From: Streptomyces sp. NBC_01198
GTDB lineage: Bacteria; Actinomycetota; Actinomycetes; Streptomycetales; Streptomycetaceae
Direction: 5' to 3'
Assembly: GCF_036010485.1 (NCBI RefSeq)
Contig: NZ_CP108568.1
Location: 992,001 to 1,056,000 of the forward strand
DNA: 64,000 bases
Below are positions 27,693 through 35,630 of the stretch, one piece after another; the first letter of the stretch is position 1; each line of letters begins with the position of its first letter. The translations under genes were made by a program, and so were the position numbers. The notes under the pieces are model-generated. The model did no database searches. It was not told the DNA's origin and saw only the letters and a list, made by a program, of their open reading frames with translations.

Positions 27693-28712
27693 GTGACTGA
27701 GACTGATCGGCGCCTGCGTGTCGGGCGGGTGACGCTGACGGACGTGGCCGTCGCGGCGGGCGTCAGCGTGGGGACGGCATCCAAGGCCCTGAGCGGCAAC
27801 GGCCGGATGCGTCCCGAGACCCGCGAGCGGGTACTCGACGCTGCGCGGCGCCTGGACTTCCAGCCCAACGAGCAGGCACGGGCCCTGTTGGGGGGCCGTA
27901 CCTGGACGGTGGGCCTGATCACCACCGACGGGATCGGCCGTTTCAGCACTCCGGTGCTGCTCGGCGCGGAGGACGCGCTCGGTGCGGGCAAGATCTCCGT
28001 CCTGCTGTGCGACACGCGCGGCGACGCGATCCGCGAACGCCACTACGTGGAGACCCTGCTGGCCCGCCGGGTGGACGGCATCATCGTCACCGGACGGCGC
28101 ACGGACCCCAGGCCGCCGCTGCGGGGCCTGCGGGATGTCCCGACCGTCTACGCGCTGTCCCCGTCCGCGGATCCCGCGGACATGTCGGTGGCAAGCGATG
28201 ACGGGGGCGGTGCACAGCTGGCGGTGGAGTATCTGATCGGCTCGGGACGGCGGCACATCGCGCACGTGTCCGGCCCCGCCCACCACGCGGCGGCCCGCCA
28301 GCGAGCAGACCGCGCCCAGGAACTGCTCGGCCGAGCCGGTCTTGACCTCTCGGGGGGGCAGGCGCAATTCGGTGACTGGAGCGAGGCCTGGGGACGGCGG
28401 GCCGCCCGAACGGTTCTTCGCACGGCGCCGGACACCGACGCCTTCTTCTGTGCGAACGACCAGATCGCCCGAGGCGTCACCGACACGCTCCGGGAGGAAG
28501 GGCGCGCCGTTCCCGACGACATCGCCGTCATCGGCTATGACAACTGGGACACCATGGCGCTGGCCTCCCGGCCTCCGCTGACGACGATCGACATGGACCT
28601 GGGTGAGATCGGCCGCATCGCCGCCCTGCGGCTGCTGGACGCCATCGACGGCACGGCGGCCGGTGGTGTCAGGACCGTTCCCTGCCGGCTGGTCATCCGC
28701 GAATCCGCCTGA
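27693..28712 (+). CDS. LacI-family transcriptional regulator, divergent from GH127
   Basis: This 339-residue repressor has the helix-turn-helix TLTDVAVAAGVSVGTASKAL near residue 15 and the hinge FQPNEQARALLGGRTWTVGL. The sensor domain ends with AVIGYDNWDTMALASRPPLT. The GTG at 27693 has AAAAGGA at the right distance; an in-frame ATG at 27657 has a poorer site and would add 12 residues. It reads away from the GH127-importer operon and most likely controls it. A strong bidirectional terminator follows. Confidence 0.92.
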   Translation: MTETDRRLRVGRVTLTDVAVAAGVSVGTASKALSGNGRMRPETRERVLDAARRLDFQPNEQARALLGGRTWTVGLITTDGIGRFSTPVLLGAEDALGAGKISVLLCDTRGDAIRERHYVETLLARRVDGIIVTGRRTDPRPPLRGLRDVPTVYALSPSADPADMSVASDDGGGAQLAVEYLIGSGRRHIAHVSGPAHHAAARQRADRAQELLGRAGLDLSGGQAQFGDWSEAWGRRAARTVLRTAPDTDAFFCANDQIARGVTDTLREEGRAVPDDIAVIGYDNWDTMALASRPPLTTIDMDLGEIGRIAALRLLDAIDGTAAGGVRTVPCRLVIRESA

Positions 28713-28713
28713 C

Positions 28714-28760
28714 GCCCGGCCGGTCGCCCCCAGGGACTTCGAGGGGGCAACCGGCCGGGC
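28714..28760. terminator. bidirectional terminator between lacI and GH39-like genes
   Basis: GCCCGGCCGGT at 28714-28724 pairs perfectly with 28750-28760, and GCCCCC with GGGGGC inside it, giving a 17-bp interrupted stem. It sits in the 81-base gap between two converging genes and can end transcription from both. Confidence 0.85.
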
Positions 28761-28793
28761 TGATCCGCCGGTTCAGGCGCCGGCGGCCGGGGG

Positions 28794-30536
28794 TCAGCGC
28801 GCGGTGAGCTTCCACAGATGGTCGGCGGTGCCGTTGTCGTCCCACTGCAGGACCTGTGCGCCGCTGCTGGTGCTCATGTTCTGCACGCCCAGCAGCAGAT
28901 GGCTGTTGCTGTTGACGATCTTGTAGTAGCCGGTGCCGTCGGGCACGAGGCTCCACAGGTGGTCGGCGGTCCCGTTGTCGCCCCAGATCAGCGCGGTGCC
29001 GCCGTCCGAGGTCCCGGCGTTGGTGATGCCGAGCAGCAGACCGCTGGCCTGGTTGCGGATCTTGTACAGGCCGGAGCCGGCGGACGCCAGGGTCCAGGTC
29101 TGGGTGGAGGAGGAGTTGAGGGTGGCCTGGTCGACCAGGGTGCCCTGGGCGGTACCCCCGTTCTGGGTGTCGAGCGCGAGTCCGCTGTTCTTGTTGGTGA
29201 TGCGGTAGTTGCCGTCCAGGGTCGTGGTTCCGCCACCGGTCCCCGGTGTGATCACCAGGTGGTATCCGTCAGTCGTGTTGGTGGTCACCGGGACGGTGAT
29301 GGAGCCGTTGCTCACCGTGTAGTTGGACTCGGACAGGGTGACCGGCCCGGACACCGCGGTGGTGCGGCCACGCGACGGGGTGTACTCGACCTTGACGTGC
29401 GCGGTCGAGCCGAACGCCGAGAGCGAGTTGAGGCCGTTCACCTGTACGGCCGAGTCGCCGGACCCGCCGCCGAAGATGACATCGACCTCGTTGCCCGCAC
29501 TGTTACGGGAGGCTGCTCCGTCGATGCCGGTCTGCGCGGGGGCGGTGGTGGTGAGCATCGAGCCGCTCATGTCGGCGTACCACTTGTAGAGCCAGTAGGC
29601 GCCGTTGGGGCTGCCGCCCTGGCCGGTCAGCAGGTCGCCGAGCGCTCCTGACTGGTTCCAGAAGGCCAGTTCCGCGTCGTGGACGCCCAGCCGCTCGAAC
29701 TTGGCGACGTAGCCGACCAGTGCGCCCGGGATGCCGACCTCGGAGGGAGCGGCGTACTCCTCGATCGCGATCGGGCGCGGGCTGATGCCGTACTTGTTCT
29801 CCAGCGCGGTGACGGTGGCGACGTCACCGGCGATCTTGGAGGAACGGATCAGCTCGTGCCAGGCGATGATGTCCGGCACGGTGTTGGTGGCGACCGCGTT
29901 CTTCAGGAAGTTGTCCATGTCGCCGATGTTGTCCGAGAAGCTCGGACCCTGGATCGGCGTCGTGGAGTCCTTCGAGCGGATCTCCCGGTAGGTCCTGGTC
30001 CAGAAGTCCTCGAAGGTGCCGTTGGCGGTCTTCCAGGTGTTGTCGGACTCGTTCCACGGTGCGTACGCGGCAAGGTTGGTGATGCCCGACGCCTTGGTCT
30101 GGGCGATCTGGTCGTCTACCACGCTCAGCCAGTTGCTCCAGCTGAACTGGTAGGGCCAGCCGGCGTAGTAGTCCGAGAGCCGGTTGACGACCTTCGCGCC
30201 GGCCCTGGCCGCCTTCTGCGCCACCGTGAGGACGTCGCCGGTCCCCTGCTGATGGCCACCCTGCGGTTTCTGCACGAAGGTGTTCGGCTTGATCGCCTGC
30301 ACCAGGTTGTCAGCCGGCGTACTGGCGTTGGCGAGTCCGTACAGCGAGCCGGTCGCGACATGGGTGACCGGCCGGAGTACCTGGTTGGCGTTGACCACGA
30401 GGGTCGTGGACGGGGTCGGGGCGGCCTGGGCGGGGGCGCCGAGGAACGCCGTCGAGATCACGCCCAGTGCTGCGGCTCCCAGGCCGACGGTACGGCCCAG
30501 CGGCCGCCCTGGCTGGAGATGCGCGAATCCACGCAT
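28794..30536 (-). CDS. secreted clan GH-A (GH39-like) hydrolase with C-terminal ricin-type lectin domain
   Basis: This 580-residue secreted enzyme has a signal peptide ending near APAQA (residue 38). The catalytic region (about 40-330) shows the two glutamate motifs expected of a clan A barrel: YAPWNESDN for the acid/base and IAIEEYAAPSEVG for the nucleophile. A beta-rich domain follows. The last 140 residues form three ricin-B-type repeats (GNYRITNKNSGLALD, YKIRNQASGLLLG, YKIVNSNSHLLLG). I place it nearest GH39 but am not certain; xylosidase and arabino- or galacto-specific activities are all known in that family. Its location suggests a plant side-chain glycoside. AGGAGG precedes the ATG. 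Confidence 0.72.
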   Translation of the reverse strand: MRGFAHLQPGRPLGRTVGLGAAALGVISTAFLGAPAQAAPTPSTTLVVNANQVLRPVTHVATGSLYGLANASTPADNLVQAIKPNTFVQKPQGGHQQGTGDVLTVAQKAARAGAKVVNRLSDYYAGWPYQFSWSNWLSVVDDQIAQTKASGITNLAAYAPWNESDNTWKTANGTFEDFWTRTYREIRSKDSTTPIQGPSFSDNIGDMDNFLKNAVATNTVPDIIAWHELIRSSKIAGDVATVTALENKYGISPRPIAIEEYAAPSEVGIPGALVGYVAKFERLGVHDAELAFWNQSGALGDLLTGQGGSPNGAYWLYKWYADMSGSMLTTTAPAQTGIDGAASRNSAGNEVDVIFGGGSGDSAVQVNGLNSLSAFGSTAHVKVEYTPSRGRTTAVSGPVTLSESNYTVSNGSITVPVTTNTTDGYHLVITPGTGGGTTTLDGNYRITNKNSGLALDTQNGGTAQGTLVDQATLNSSSTQTWTLASAGSGLYKIRNQASGLLLGITNAGTSDGGTALIWGDNGTADHLWSLVPDGTGYYKIVNSNSHLLLGVQNMSTSSGAQVLQWDDNGTADHLWKLTAR

Positions 30537-31052
30537 GGCGAAATGCCCTCCTGAGGAGTTGAGGTGAGGTCGTGCAACCGGTAGCGCCGTCGATGTCCGG
30601 GCCCCGCCCGTCCTGCGGGACCTGGTTCGACCGGCCTACGTCATGTGCGCTCTGCGCAATCGAGCAAACGGTTTTCCGGCGCACACCGTAGGACGGCTCA
30701 ACCGCCGGGTCAAGGGAGCGCACACGCCCACTTCTCCCATGGTGCAGGGCGATTGGCTCCGTATGAAGCTCACCACCCGCGTGAGGAAGACGTTTTCCCC
30801 AGCCGCTGCGTGGGCCGGACCAACCGGGCACTGGCGCAGGGTGATGGCGGCTCATGTCTTGGCGTGCTGGGTGCGGTTCGCCGCGCACGAGTGGTCGCAC
30901 TTTCAGTGCGTGCAGCAGGACATGGGTTCGAATCCGGTCGCCCCATCCCACTGACAGGGCCGGCACCAGGCACCGGGTTTCGGCTGGTAGCGGGAGTTAT
31001 GCGGGGTACGATCCGTCTCCAGTCCCGCAATACCCCACCTTGAAGGACGCCC
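30537..31052. other. 516-base intergenic region with a tRNA-like fragment
   Basis: This region lies between the divergent starts of the GH39-like gene (30536) and the winged-helix gene (31053). The left part should hold the GH39-like promoter. The right part (30890-30945) has a hairpin CGCAC-TTTCA-GTGCG followed by GGGTTCGAATCC, which looks like the anticodon and T arms of a tRNA, but no acceptor stem pairs with it. A tRNA remnant or attachment-site scar is possible. No open frame here is convincing. Confidence 0.35.
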
Positions 31053-31661
31053 ATGTCTGAAGACCAACTGCCCTCCGCAGGTGTCAAAGCGCACTACGCC
31101 GCCCAGGTGGCCGCCGACCTCGAACACAACGCGGCGGAGCAGGAACGGCTCGCCGCTGAAGTCGCCTCGATCGAGGAGAAGTTGCGGGTACTTCGATTCG
31201 ACCGGGATCTGCTGCTGAACGTGCAGCGCGCCCTGGGCGACGGGGAGGCCGCGACCCCGGTCGAATCCGAGGTCGCACAGGTTCCCGAGCCGCGGTCGGC
31301 CCCCGCAGCGTCCGCACCGTCCGCTCCGTCGCGGCGCAAGAAGGCTGCGGCCACCCGGCCCGACACCAGCCGTATCCCCGGTCCGCGGACGAAGTCGCCG
31401 GGGAAGGCCACGAGGCCGACGCTGGTCGCCCTGGTCACCGAATACCTCGGCCAGAGCTCGAAGCCGCACTCGGCGTCCGAGATCACCGCCGCCCTCGGCC
31501 AGAGCCACCCCGAACGCGACGTCAAGGCCACGGTGGTGCGCAATGCCGTGGAGGCGCTGGTCGCCAAGGGGCTGGCCGAACGCAGCAGGCAAGGCTCCTC
31601 GGTCTTCTACACCACCGCCAACAAGGAGTCGGTCGAGAACCCCGAGCCTGTCTCGGGGTGA
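31053..31661 (+). CDS. coiled-coil plus winged-helix regulatory protein
   Basis: This 202-residue protein has an N-terminal coiled coil (about residues 15-60, VAADLEHNAAEQERLAAEVA and following heptads), then a Pro/Ala/Lys-rich linker, then a C-terminal winged helix (about 120-195). In the winged helix, LVALVTEYLGQSSKPHSASE precedes VVRNAVEALVAKGLAERSRQ and a hairpin GSSVFYTT. Streptomycetes carry such proteins annotated simply as regulatory proteins. Nothing indicates its targets, and it is not obviously linked to arabinose use. Confidence 0.8.
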   Translation: MSEDQLPSAGVKAHYAAQVAADLEHNAAEQERLAAEVASIEEKLRVLRFDRDLLLNVQRALGDGEAATPVESEVAQVPEPRSAPAASAPSAPSRRKKAAATRPDTSRIPGPRTKSPGKATRPTLVALVTEYLGQSSKPHSASEITAALGQSHPERDVKATVVRNAVEALVAKGLAERSRQGSSVFYTTANKESVENPEPVSG

Positions 31662-31715
31662 GCCGCCGGCACGCACGGCGGCCTGACAACGATGGAGGGT
31701 CTCCGAACGGCAGGA

Positions 31716-31750
31716 GAGGGACCCCGGCCGGCCAATGGCCGGGGTCCCTC
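31716..31750. terminator. bidirectional terminator
   Basis: GAGGGACCCCGGCC at 31716-31729 pairs perfectly with 31737-31750 around a 7-base loop. It lies between the converging winged-helix gene and GH62 gene. Confidence 0.88.
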
Positions 31751-31827
31751 GGTCGCGGGTACCGTTCAGCAGCCTGTTCTGCTGGTCGGCAGCGGGCGGT
31801 GGAGGGCGGTCACCGTGGTCCGGCCCA

Positions 31828-33225
31828 TCAGTGCTGCAGGGTCAGCACGCCGGGCCGCCAGGGCAGTTGGTCGTAAGCACCGCCTGCGTTGGGCGCCTTG
31901 CCCTGGTAGAGGAACTGCAGGTTGCAGGGGTCGATGGTCATGGTCTGGTCGGGGTTGTTGCGGACCAGGTCGCCGTGGCTGATGTCGTTGGTCCAGCTGG
32001 CGCCGCTGTTGGCCTTGCCTGCGAAGGGGTTGCTCTCGCTGGCGGCCTGCGGGGTCCATGAGCCGCTGAGGCTGGAGGCGGTGAAGGAGCGGAAGTAGCG
32101 TCCGTTGGCGCCCATGGCCTCGACGATCATGAGGTACTGGTTCTGGTTCTGGACCTTGTAGACCTGTACGGCCTCGAAGAGGTTGGCCTGCGAGTCGCTC
32201 ATCACTGTCGTGTACGACGAGCCGAAGTTGCCGGGGAAGTTCCCGATCGGCATGCTCGCCCGGTAGATCTTGCCGTTGTCACCGGCGAAGAACAGGTACA
32301 TGTTCTGGCCGTCACCGATCAGCGTCTGGTCGATCGGACCGGTACCCGACCCGGAAATGCTCCCGGTGAACAGCGCCTGCGGGGACGACCAGCCATTGGG
32401 GTTCGTCGGGTCGCTGGACGTGCGGTAGATGAAGGGCCACGCACCCCACTGGTAGGCCAGCACCCAGATGTTCTTGGGGGCGAAGTAGAACAACGTCGGC
32501 GCGACCGTGGACTGGCTCATCCCGGTCTGCCCGGCCGACGCCATGTCCGACCAGTTGGTGAAGGGCTTGAAGGCCATCGAGCCGTACGACGAGCCCGACA
32601 CGTTCGAGGCGTAGACCAGGTGCTTGCCGTTGTACACCACGTTGGTGAAGTCCTTCAGCGACACCCAGCCGTTGGCCGGCTGCGCCAGCGCACTCGTCGA
32701 CGACCACCGGTACGTGGACGGAAGGGCACAGGTACCACTCGTCGGCGGGGTGGTGGAAGGCGTCGTCGTGGGTGTGGTGGGCGAGCTGGTGGTGACCTCG
32801 CCGGTACAGGCGGTGCCGTTGAGCGTGAAGCTGGCGGGGACGGGATTGCTGCCGCTGTAGGCGCCGTTGAAGCCGAAGTTGGTGGACGCGCCGGTGGCCA
32901 GGGCGCCGTTCCACGACGTGTTGGTCACCGTGACCTGGGTGCCGGTCTGGGTGTAGGAGCCGCTCCACAGCTGCGTGATGGTCTGCCCGCTCGCGAAGGC
33001 CCATGACAGCTGCCAGCCCGTGACCGGCTCGCCCAGGTTGGTAACGCTCACATCGGCGCCGAAGCCGCCTGGCCACTCGTTCGTGACCTTGTAGTCGACC
33101 CGGCAGCCGCCGGCCGCCTGGGCCGATGTCGTCGCCACGAAGGAGACCCCCGCGGCTGCGAGCACCGTGGAGAGCAGAGCAATGAGCAACGACCGGTACT
33201 TTCTGAACACATGCGTCCGTTTCAC
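31828..33225 (-). CDS. secreted GH62 alpha-L-arabinofuranosidase with N-terminal CBM2
   Basis: This 465-residue secreted enzyme removes arabinofuranosyl side chains from arabinoxylan. After a signal peptide ending near ATTSAQA (residue 37) comes a CBM2 cellulose/xylan-binding module (about 38-140; [38 protein letters not shown]), a Ser/Thr/Pro linker and the GH62 five-bladed propeller (about 165-465). Family hallmarks are [50 protein letters not shown] and [20 protein letters not shown], which carry the catalytic Asp and Glu. The GTG at 33225 follows AAGGAG. An ATCGAT-centred sequence at 33261-33266 may be an operator. Confidence 0.93.
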   Translation of the reverse strand: MKRTHVFRKYRSLLIALLSTVLAAAGVSFVATTSAQAAGGCRVDYKVTNEWPGGFGADVSVTNLGEPVTGWQLSWAFASGQTITQLWSGSYTQTGTQVTVTNTSWNGALATGASTNFGFNGAYSGSNPVPASFTLNGTACTGEVTTSSPTTPTTTPSTTPPTSGTCALPSTYRWSSTSALAQPANGWVSLKDFTNVVYNGKHLVYASNVSGSSYGSMAFKPFTNWSDMASAGQTGMSQSTVAPTLFYFAPKNIWVLAYQWGAWPFIYRTSSDPTNPNGWSSPQALFTGSISGSGTGPIDQTLIGDGQNMYLFFAGDNGKIYRASMPIGNFPGNFGSSYTTVMSDSQANLFEAVQVYKVQNQNQYLMIVEAMGANGRYFRSFTASSLSGSWTPQAASESNPFAGKANSGASWTNDISHGDLVRNNPDQTMTIDPCNLQFLYQGKAPNAGGAYDQLPWRPGVLTLQH

Positions 33226-33809
33226 AGAGGACACTCCTTGAGTGATGAGCCATGTGGGAGATCGATTGCGCTGACACCCACGCGAATGGCACGGCAGTCC
33301 GCCATGCATCCGGCAGCCCGGCTCGGCCGAGCCGCGGAGGTGGGATCCGAGAGCGGGTGCGCGAGGGAGTCCAGTCGGGTTCGAGGTTCACGTGCCCGGA
33401 CGGCGGCGGGACGACATGGCGGGGAGCACCCACAGCGAAGGCGTGTGCGCGCGATCGCGATCATGGAACCTCCAGCAGCGCGAAACAGCGATTACCTGTC
33501 AGGTACGCGCGAACCGCTAGGAGGGGCGATCTGCGAAAGGAAGGGCTGAGGCCGGACCCGCACTGCCGGCGGGTCGACGCCCTTCTCCCACTCGGCTTCC
33601 GATCCGGCAATCGGCAGCACCAGCGGGTTGTGGAGAGCAAGGTAAGCAGACGGGCCCGCCGGGCGTCAATGACAGCGGCGGTGACCAGCTGTCGGAGCTG
33701 ACGCGGCTCGGCAGTCAGGCAGCGGGAAGGGTTGACACCCCGCAACCCCGGGTGCAGAGTGCGGTCGTTGGAGCTGACCGACTTTATGCGGACCGGTATC
33801 CGTCACCTG

Positions 33810-33823
33810 TGTTAGCGCTAACA
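33810..33823 (+). promoter_or_regulatory. perfect arabinose-type operator TGTTAGCGCTAACA
   Basis: This is the only fully symmetric TGTTAGCGCTAACA copy in the window. It is 585 bases upstream of the GH62 start, too far for normal control of that gene, but only 33 bases before an AAGGAG (33856-33861) and a GTG at 33870 on the plus strand. It therefore looks like the promoter end of a gene that has been deleted. Confidence 0.7.
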
Positions 33824-33869
33824 TACCCTCGCGCCCCTTGCCCACCCCCCACTGCAAGGAGAACCCCGC

Positions 33870-34023
33870 GTGAACGCCCCACACTCGCGCCCGCCCCGAG
33901 GTCACGCCCGTCGCCACCAGTCGTTCTGGCTGAAGCCGCCGAGTCGGCGGGCGGATGCAGCAGGGCGGCCCGGACAGCTGCTCGTCCGGGCCGCCCTGCG
34001 CTGCGGGAGAGGTCACCCGCGGG
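33870..34023 (+). pseudogene. beheaded remnant: ribosome binding site and first codons of a lost gene
   Basis: AAGGAG at 33856-33861 and a GTG at 33870 follow the operator as in the secreted-enzyme genes nearby. The frame starts MNAPHSRPPRGHARR and QSFWLKPP, then runs through the terminator hairpin of the opposing gene without forming a signal peptide or any known domain. I read it as the 5' end of a former gene whose body was lost when the PRC-barrel gene's 3' end was joined here. The right limit is approximate. Confidence 0.3.
33961..33998 (-). terminator. terminator after PRC-barrel gene
   Basis: CAGGGCGGCCCGGAC at 33961-33975 pairs perfectly with 33984-33998, a 15-bp stem with an 8-base loop, 15 bases beyond the PRC-barrel stop codon. 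Confidence 0.88.
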
Positions 34024-34369
34024 TGACGTCCGTGTCGTAGTAGCCGCCGACCTGCTGGTGGTAGTCCGAGTCGGTGGTGTGCTTCTCCTTGTCGAACTCG
34101 GGCGATCCCTTGATCTCTTCCTTGGTCCGGGAGATGTGCACCACCTTGGCATCGTGGTCGATGGCCGCGACCGTACCGGCCGGCAGCAGGACCGACTTGC
34201 CGAAGATCCACACCCCGGTGTCGACCACCAGGTAGGCACTGCCGACCTCGTCGGAGTGCTTGTCGACCTTTCCGATGTGGCCGTCGCTCGCCTCGACCTT
34301 GTAGCCGATGACATCCGCGTCCGCCTGGTAGCCGGAAGTCGCTCCGTAGCTCCAGATGTTGTCGCTCAT
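34013..34369 (-). CDS. PRC-barrel domain protein
   Basis: This 118-residue cytoplasmic protein has a PRC-barrel domain at about residues 15-80 (ADVIGYKVEASDGHIGKVDK, SAYLVVDTGVWIFGKSVLLP, VVHISRTKEEIKGSPEFD). Such proteins in actinobacteria are often stress-induced and of unknown function. GGAAGGAC precedes the ATG at 34369. The gene has its own terminator and stands isolated among glycoside hydrolase genes, with no evident link to them. Confidence 0.85.
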   Translation of the reverse strand: MSDNIWSYGATSGYQADADVIGYKVEASDGHIGKVDKHSDEVGSAYLVVDTGVWIFGKSVLLPAGTVAAIDHDAKVVHISRTKEEIKGSPEFDKEKHTTDSDYHQQVGGYYDTDVTRG

Positions 34370-34486
34370 AGCGTGCGTCCTTCCGTTGCCGTGCAAAGCC
34401 GCGGAGCGGTCCGACCGCCGGTGAGCGGTCGGTGCTCCACGCAGACGCGGCTACCCCAGCAGGATGCCGGCACACCTGCCTCACCC

Positions 34487-35596
34487 TCACCCGGTGGTGA
34501 GGGTCCACTTCTGGTTGGCATTGCCGTTGCAGTCCCACAGCTGGAGCTGCGTGCCGTTGGTCGTGGACGAGGCGGGATCGTCCAGGCAGCGGCCGGAGAC
34601 CGGGTTGCGGTAACCGCCGTTGTAGGTCTGCCAGACCTGGTTCGCCCCTCCGTTGCAGGTCCAGATCTCCACCTTGGTGCCGTTGGCGGTGCCTCTGCCG
34701 GTGGCGTCCAGGCACTTGCCGACCGCGCGCAGGGTGCCGTCGGGGTAGGCGGACCAGGCCTGGGCCGGGGCGTTGTCGCAGCTCCAGATCTGCACCGGGG
34801 TGCCGTCGGCGCTGCTGCCGCCGTTGACATCGAGGCACTTCCCGGTGATCCCGGACACCACGGGGGCGCCCGCCGATGCCGGGTTGTGCAGCCAGCCGGC
34901 GCTGTCCGCGGCCTGGACGCCCCGGTGGAAGGCGTCGGCCATCTTCTGGTAGCCCCCGTCGTTGGGGTGCAGGGAGTCGGAAAGGTCGGCACTGGTCAGC
35001 GCGCTCATGTCCACGTAGCCGACGTGCTTGCCGGCCGCTTGCTCGCTCTGCACGATGCCGGGAATGGCCTGGTTGTATGCGGCGCGGTGCTGCTCCTCGC
35101 CGGAGCTGGTGGACACGATCAGCGACGCCAGCAGCACGGTGGCGTCGGGTACGTCGGCGGTGATCTGGTCGACCAGCGACTTCAGCCGGGCTGTGGCCGT
35201 GGAGACCTGGTAGTTCCCGTTGAGGTCGTTGGTGCCGATCTCCAGTGTCACGACGTTGGGCCGGTAGCGGGCCAGCGAGGCGTCGGCCAGAGCGGCGATC
35301 TGGTCGATCCGGTAGCCGGAGTGGCCCTCGTTGTCCGGGTCGGACATCGTGCCGTTGCGCAACGTGCCGACGAAGTCCGTCGGATGACCGTCTGCCACCA
35401 ACTCGTTGTGCAACGGCCCCCGGTAGCCGTTGCCGGTGCTGCTCCCGACCCCCCAGGTGATCGAGTCACCCAGCGGCATCACGCTCAAGGCTGTCGTCGA
35501 CGCCGCCGGGGCGGCGGCTGCCGTGGTCAGGCCGGCCGCCGCGCCGAGTGCGGCGGTGACGAGGGCGACCAGCAGGGCGGACAGTGGTCTGCTCAT
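34487..35596 (-). CDS. secreted SGNH/GDSL esterase with C-terminal CBM13
   Basis: This 369-residue secreted protein has a signal peptide (first about 30 residues) and an SGNH hydrolase domain (about 36-240). Block I is VMPLGDSITWG with nucleophile S45, block III LEIGTNDLNG and block V DSLHPNDGG with the catalytic Asp and His. The C-terminal 125 residues form a ricin-B/CBM13 lectin with three GKCLD/GRCLD repeats and QxW ends. In this setting it probably removes acetyl or feruloyl-type ester groups from plant polysaccharides. It is the last gene of a possible pair with the GH54 gene 34 bases upstream. Confidence 0.9.
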   Translation of the reverse strand: MSRPLSALLVALVTAALGAAAGLTTAAAAPAASTTALSVMPLGDSITWGVGSSTGNGYRGPLHNELVADGHPTDFVGTLRNGTMSDPDNEGHSGYRIDQIAALADASLARYRPNVVTLEIGTNDLNGNYQVSTATARLKSLVDQITADVPDATVLLASLIVSTSSGEEQHRAAYNQAIPGIVQSEQAAGKHVGYVDMSALTSADLSDSLHPNDGGYQKMADAFHRGVQAADSAGWLHNPASAGAPVVSGITGKCLDVNGGSSADGTPVQIWSCDNAPAQAWSAYPDGTLRAVGKCLDATGRGTANGTKVEIWTCNGGANQVWQTYNGGYRNPVSGRCLDDPASSTTNGTQLQLWDCNGNANQKWTLTTG

Positions 35597-35630
35597 CGGT
35601 TCACGCTCCGATCCGGTGCGGGCATGGGGG

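Larger units (their letters stand above)
33226..34012. other. 787-base intergenic region with GH62 promoter and an orphan operator/start
   Basis: The right end of this gap holds the terminator of the PRC-barrel gene (33961-33998). The left end holds the GH62 promoter. In between, at 33810-33823, is a perfect copy of the arabinose-type operator, followed by AAGGAG and a GTG at 33870 whose frame has no recognisable product. No intact gene lies here. Confidence 0.5.

Noticed and set aside
30896..30945. Functional tRNA-Glu gene
   Set aside because: The acceptor stem and D arm cannot be paired and the variable region is too long; kept only as a tRNA-like fragment.
33252..33701. 149-codon open frame upstream of GH62
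   Set aside because: Basic, Ser/Arg/Gly-rich translation, no ribosome binding site and overlap with the GH62 promoter region.
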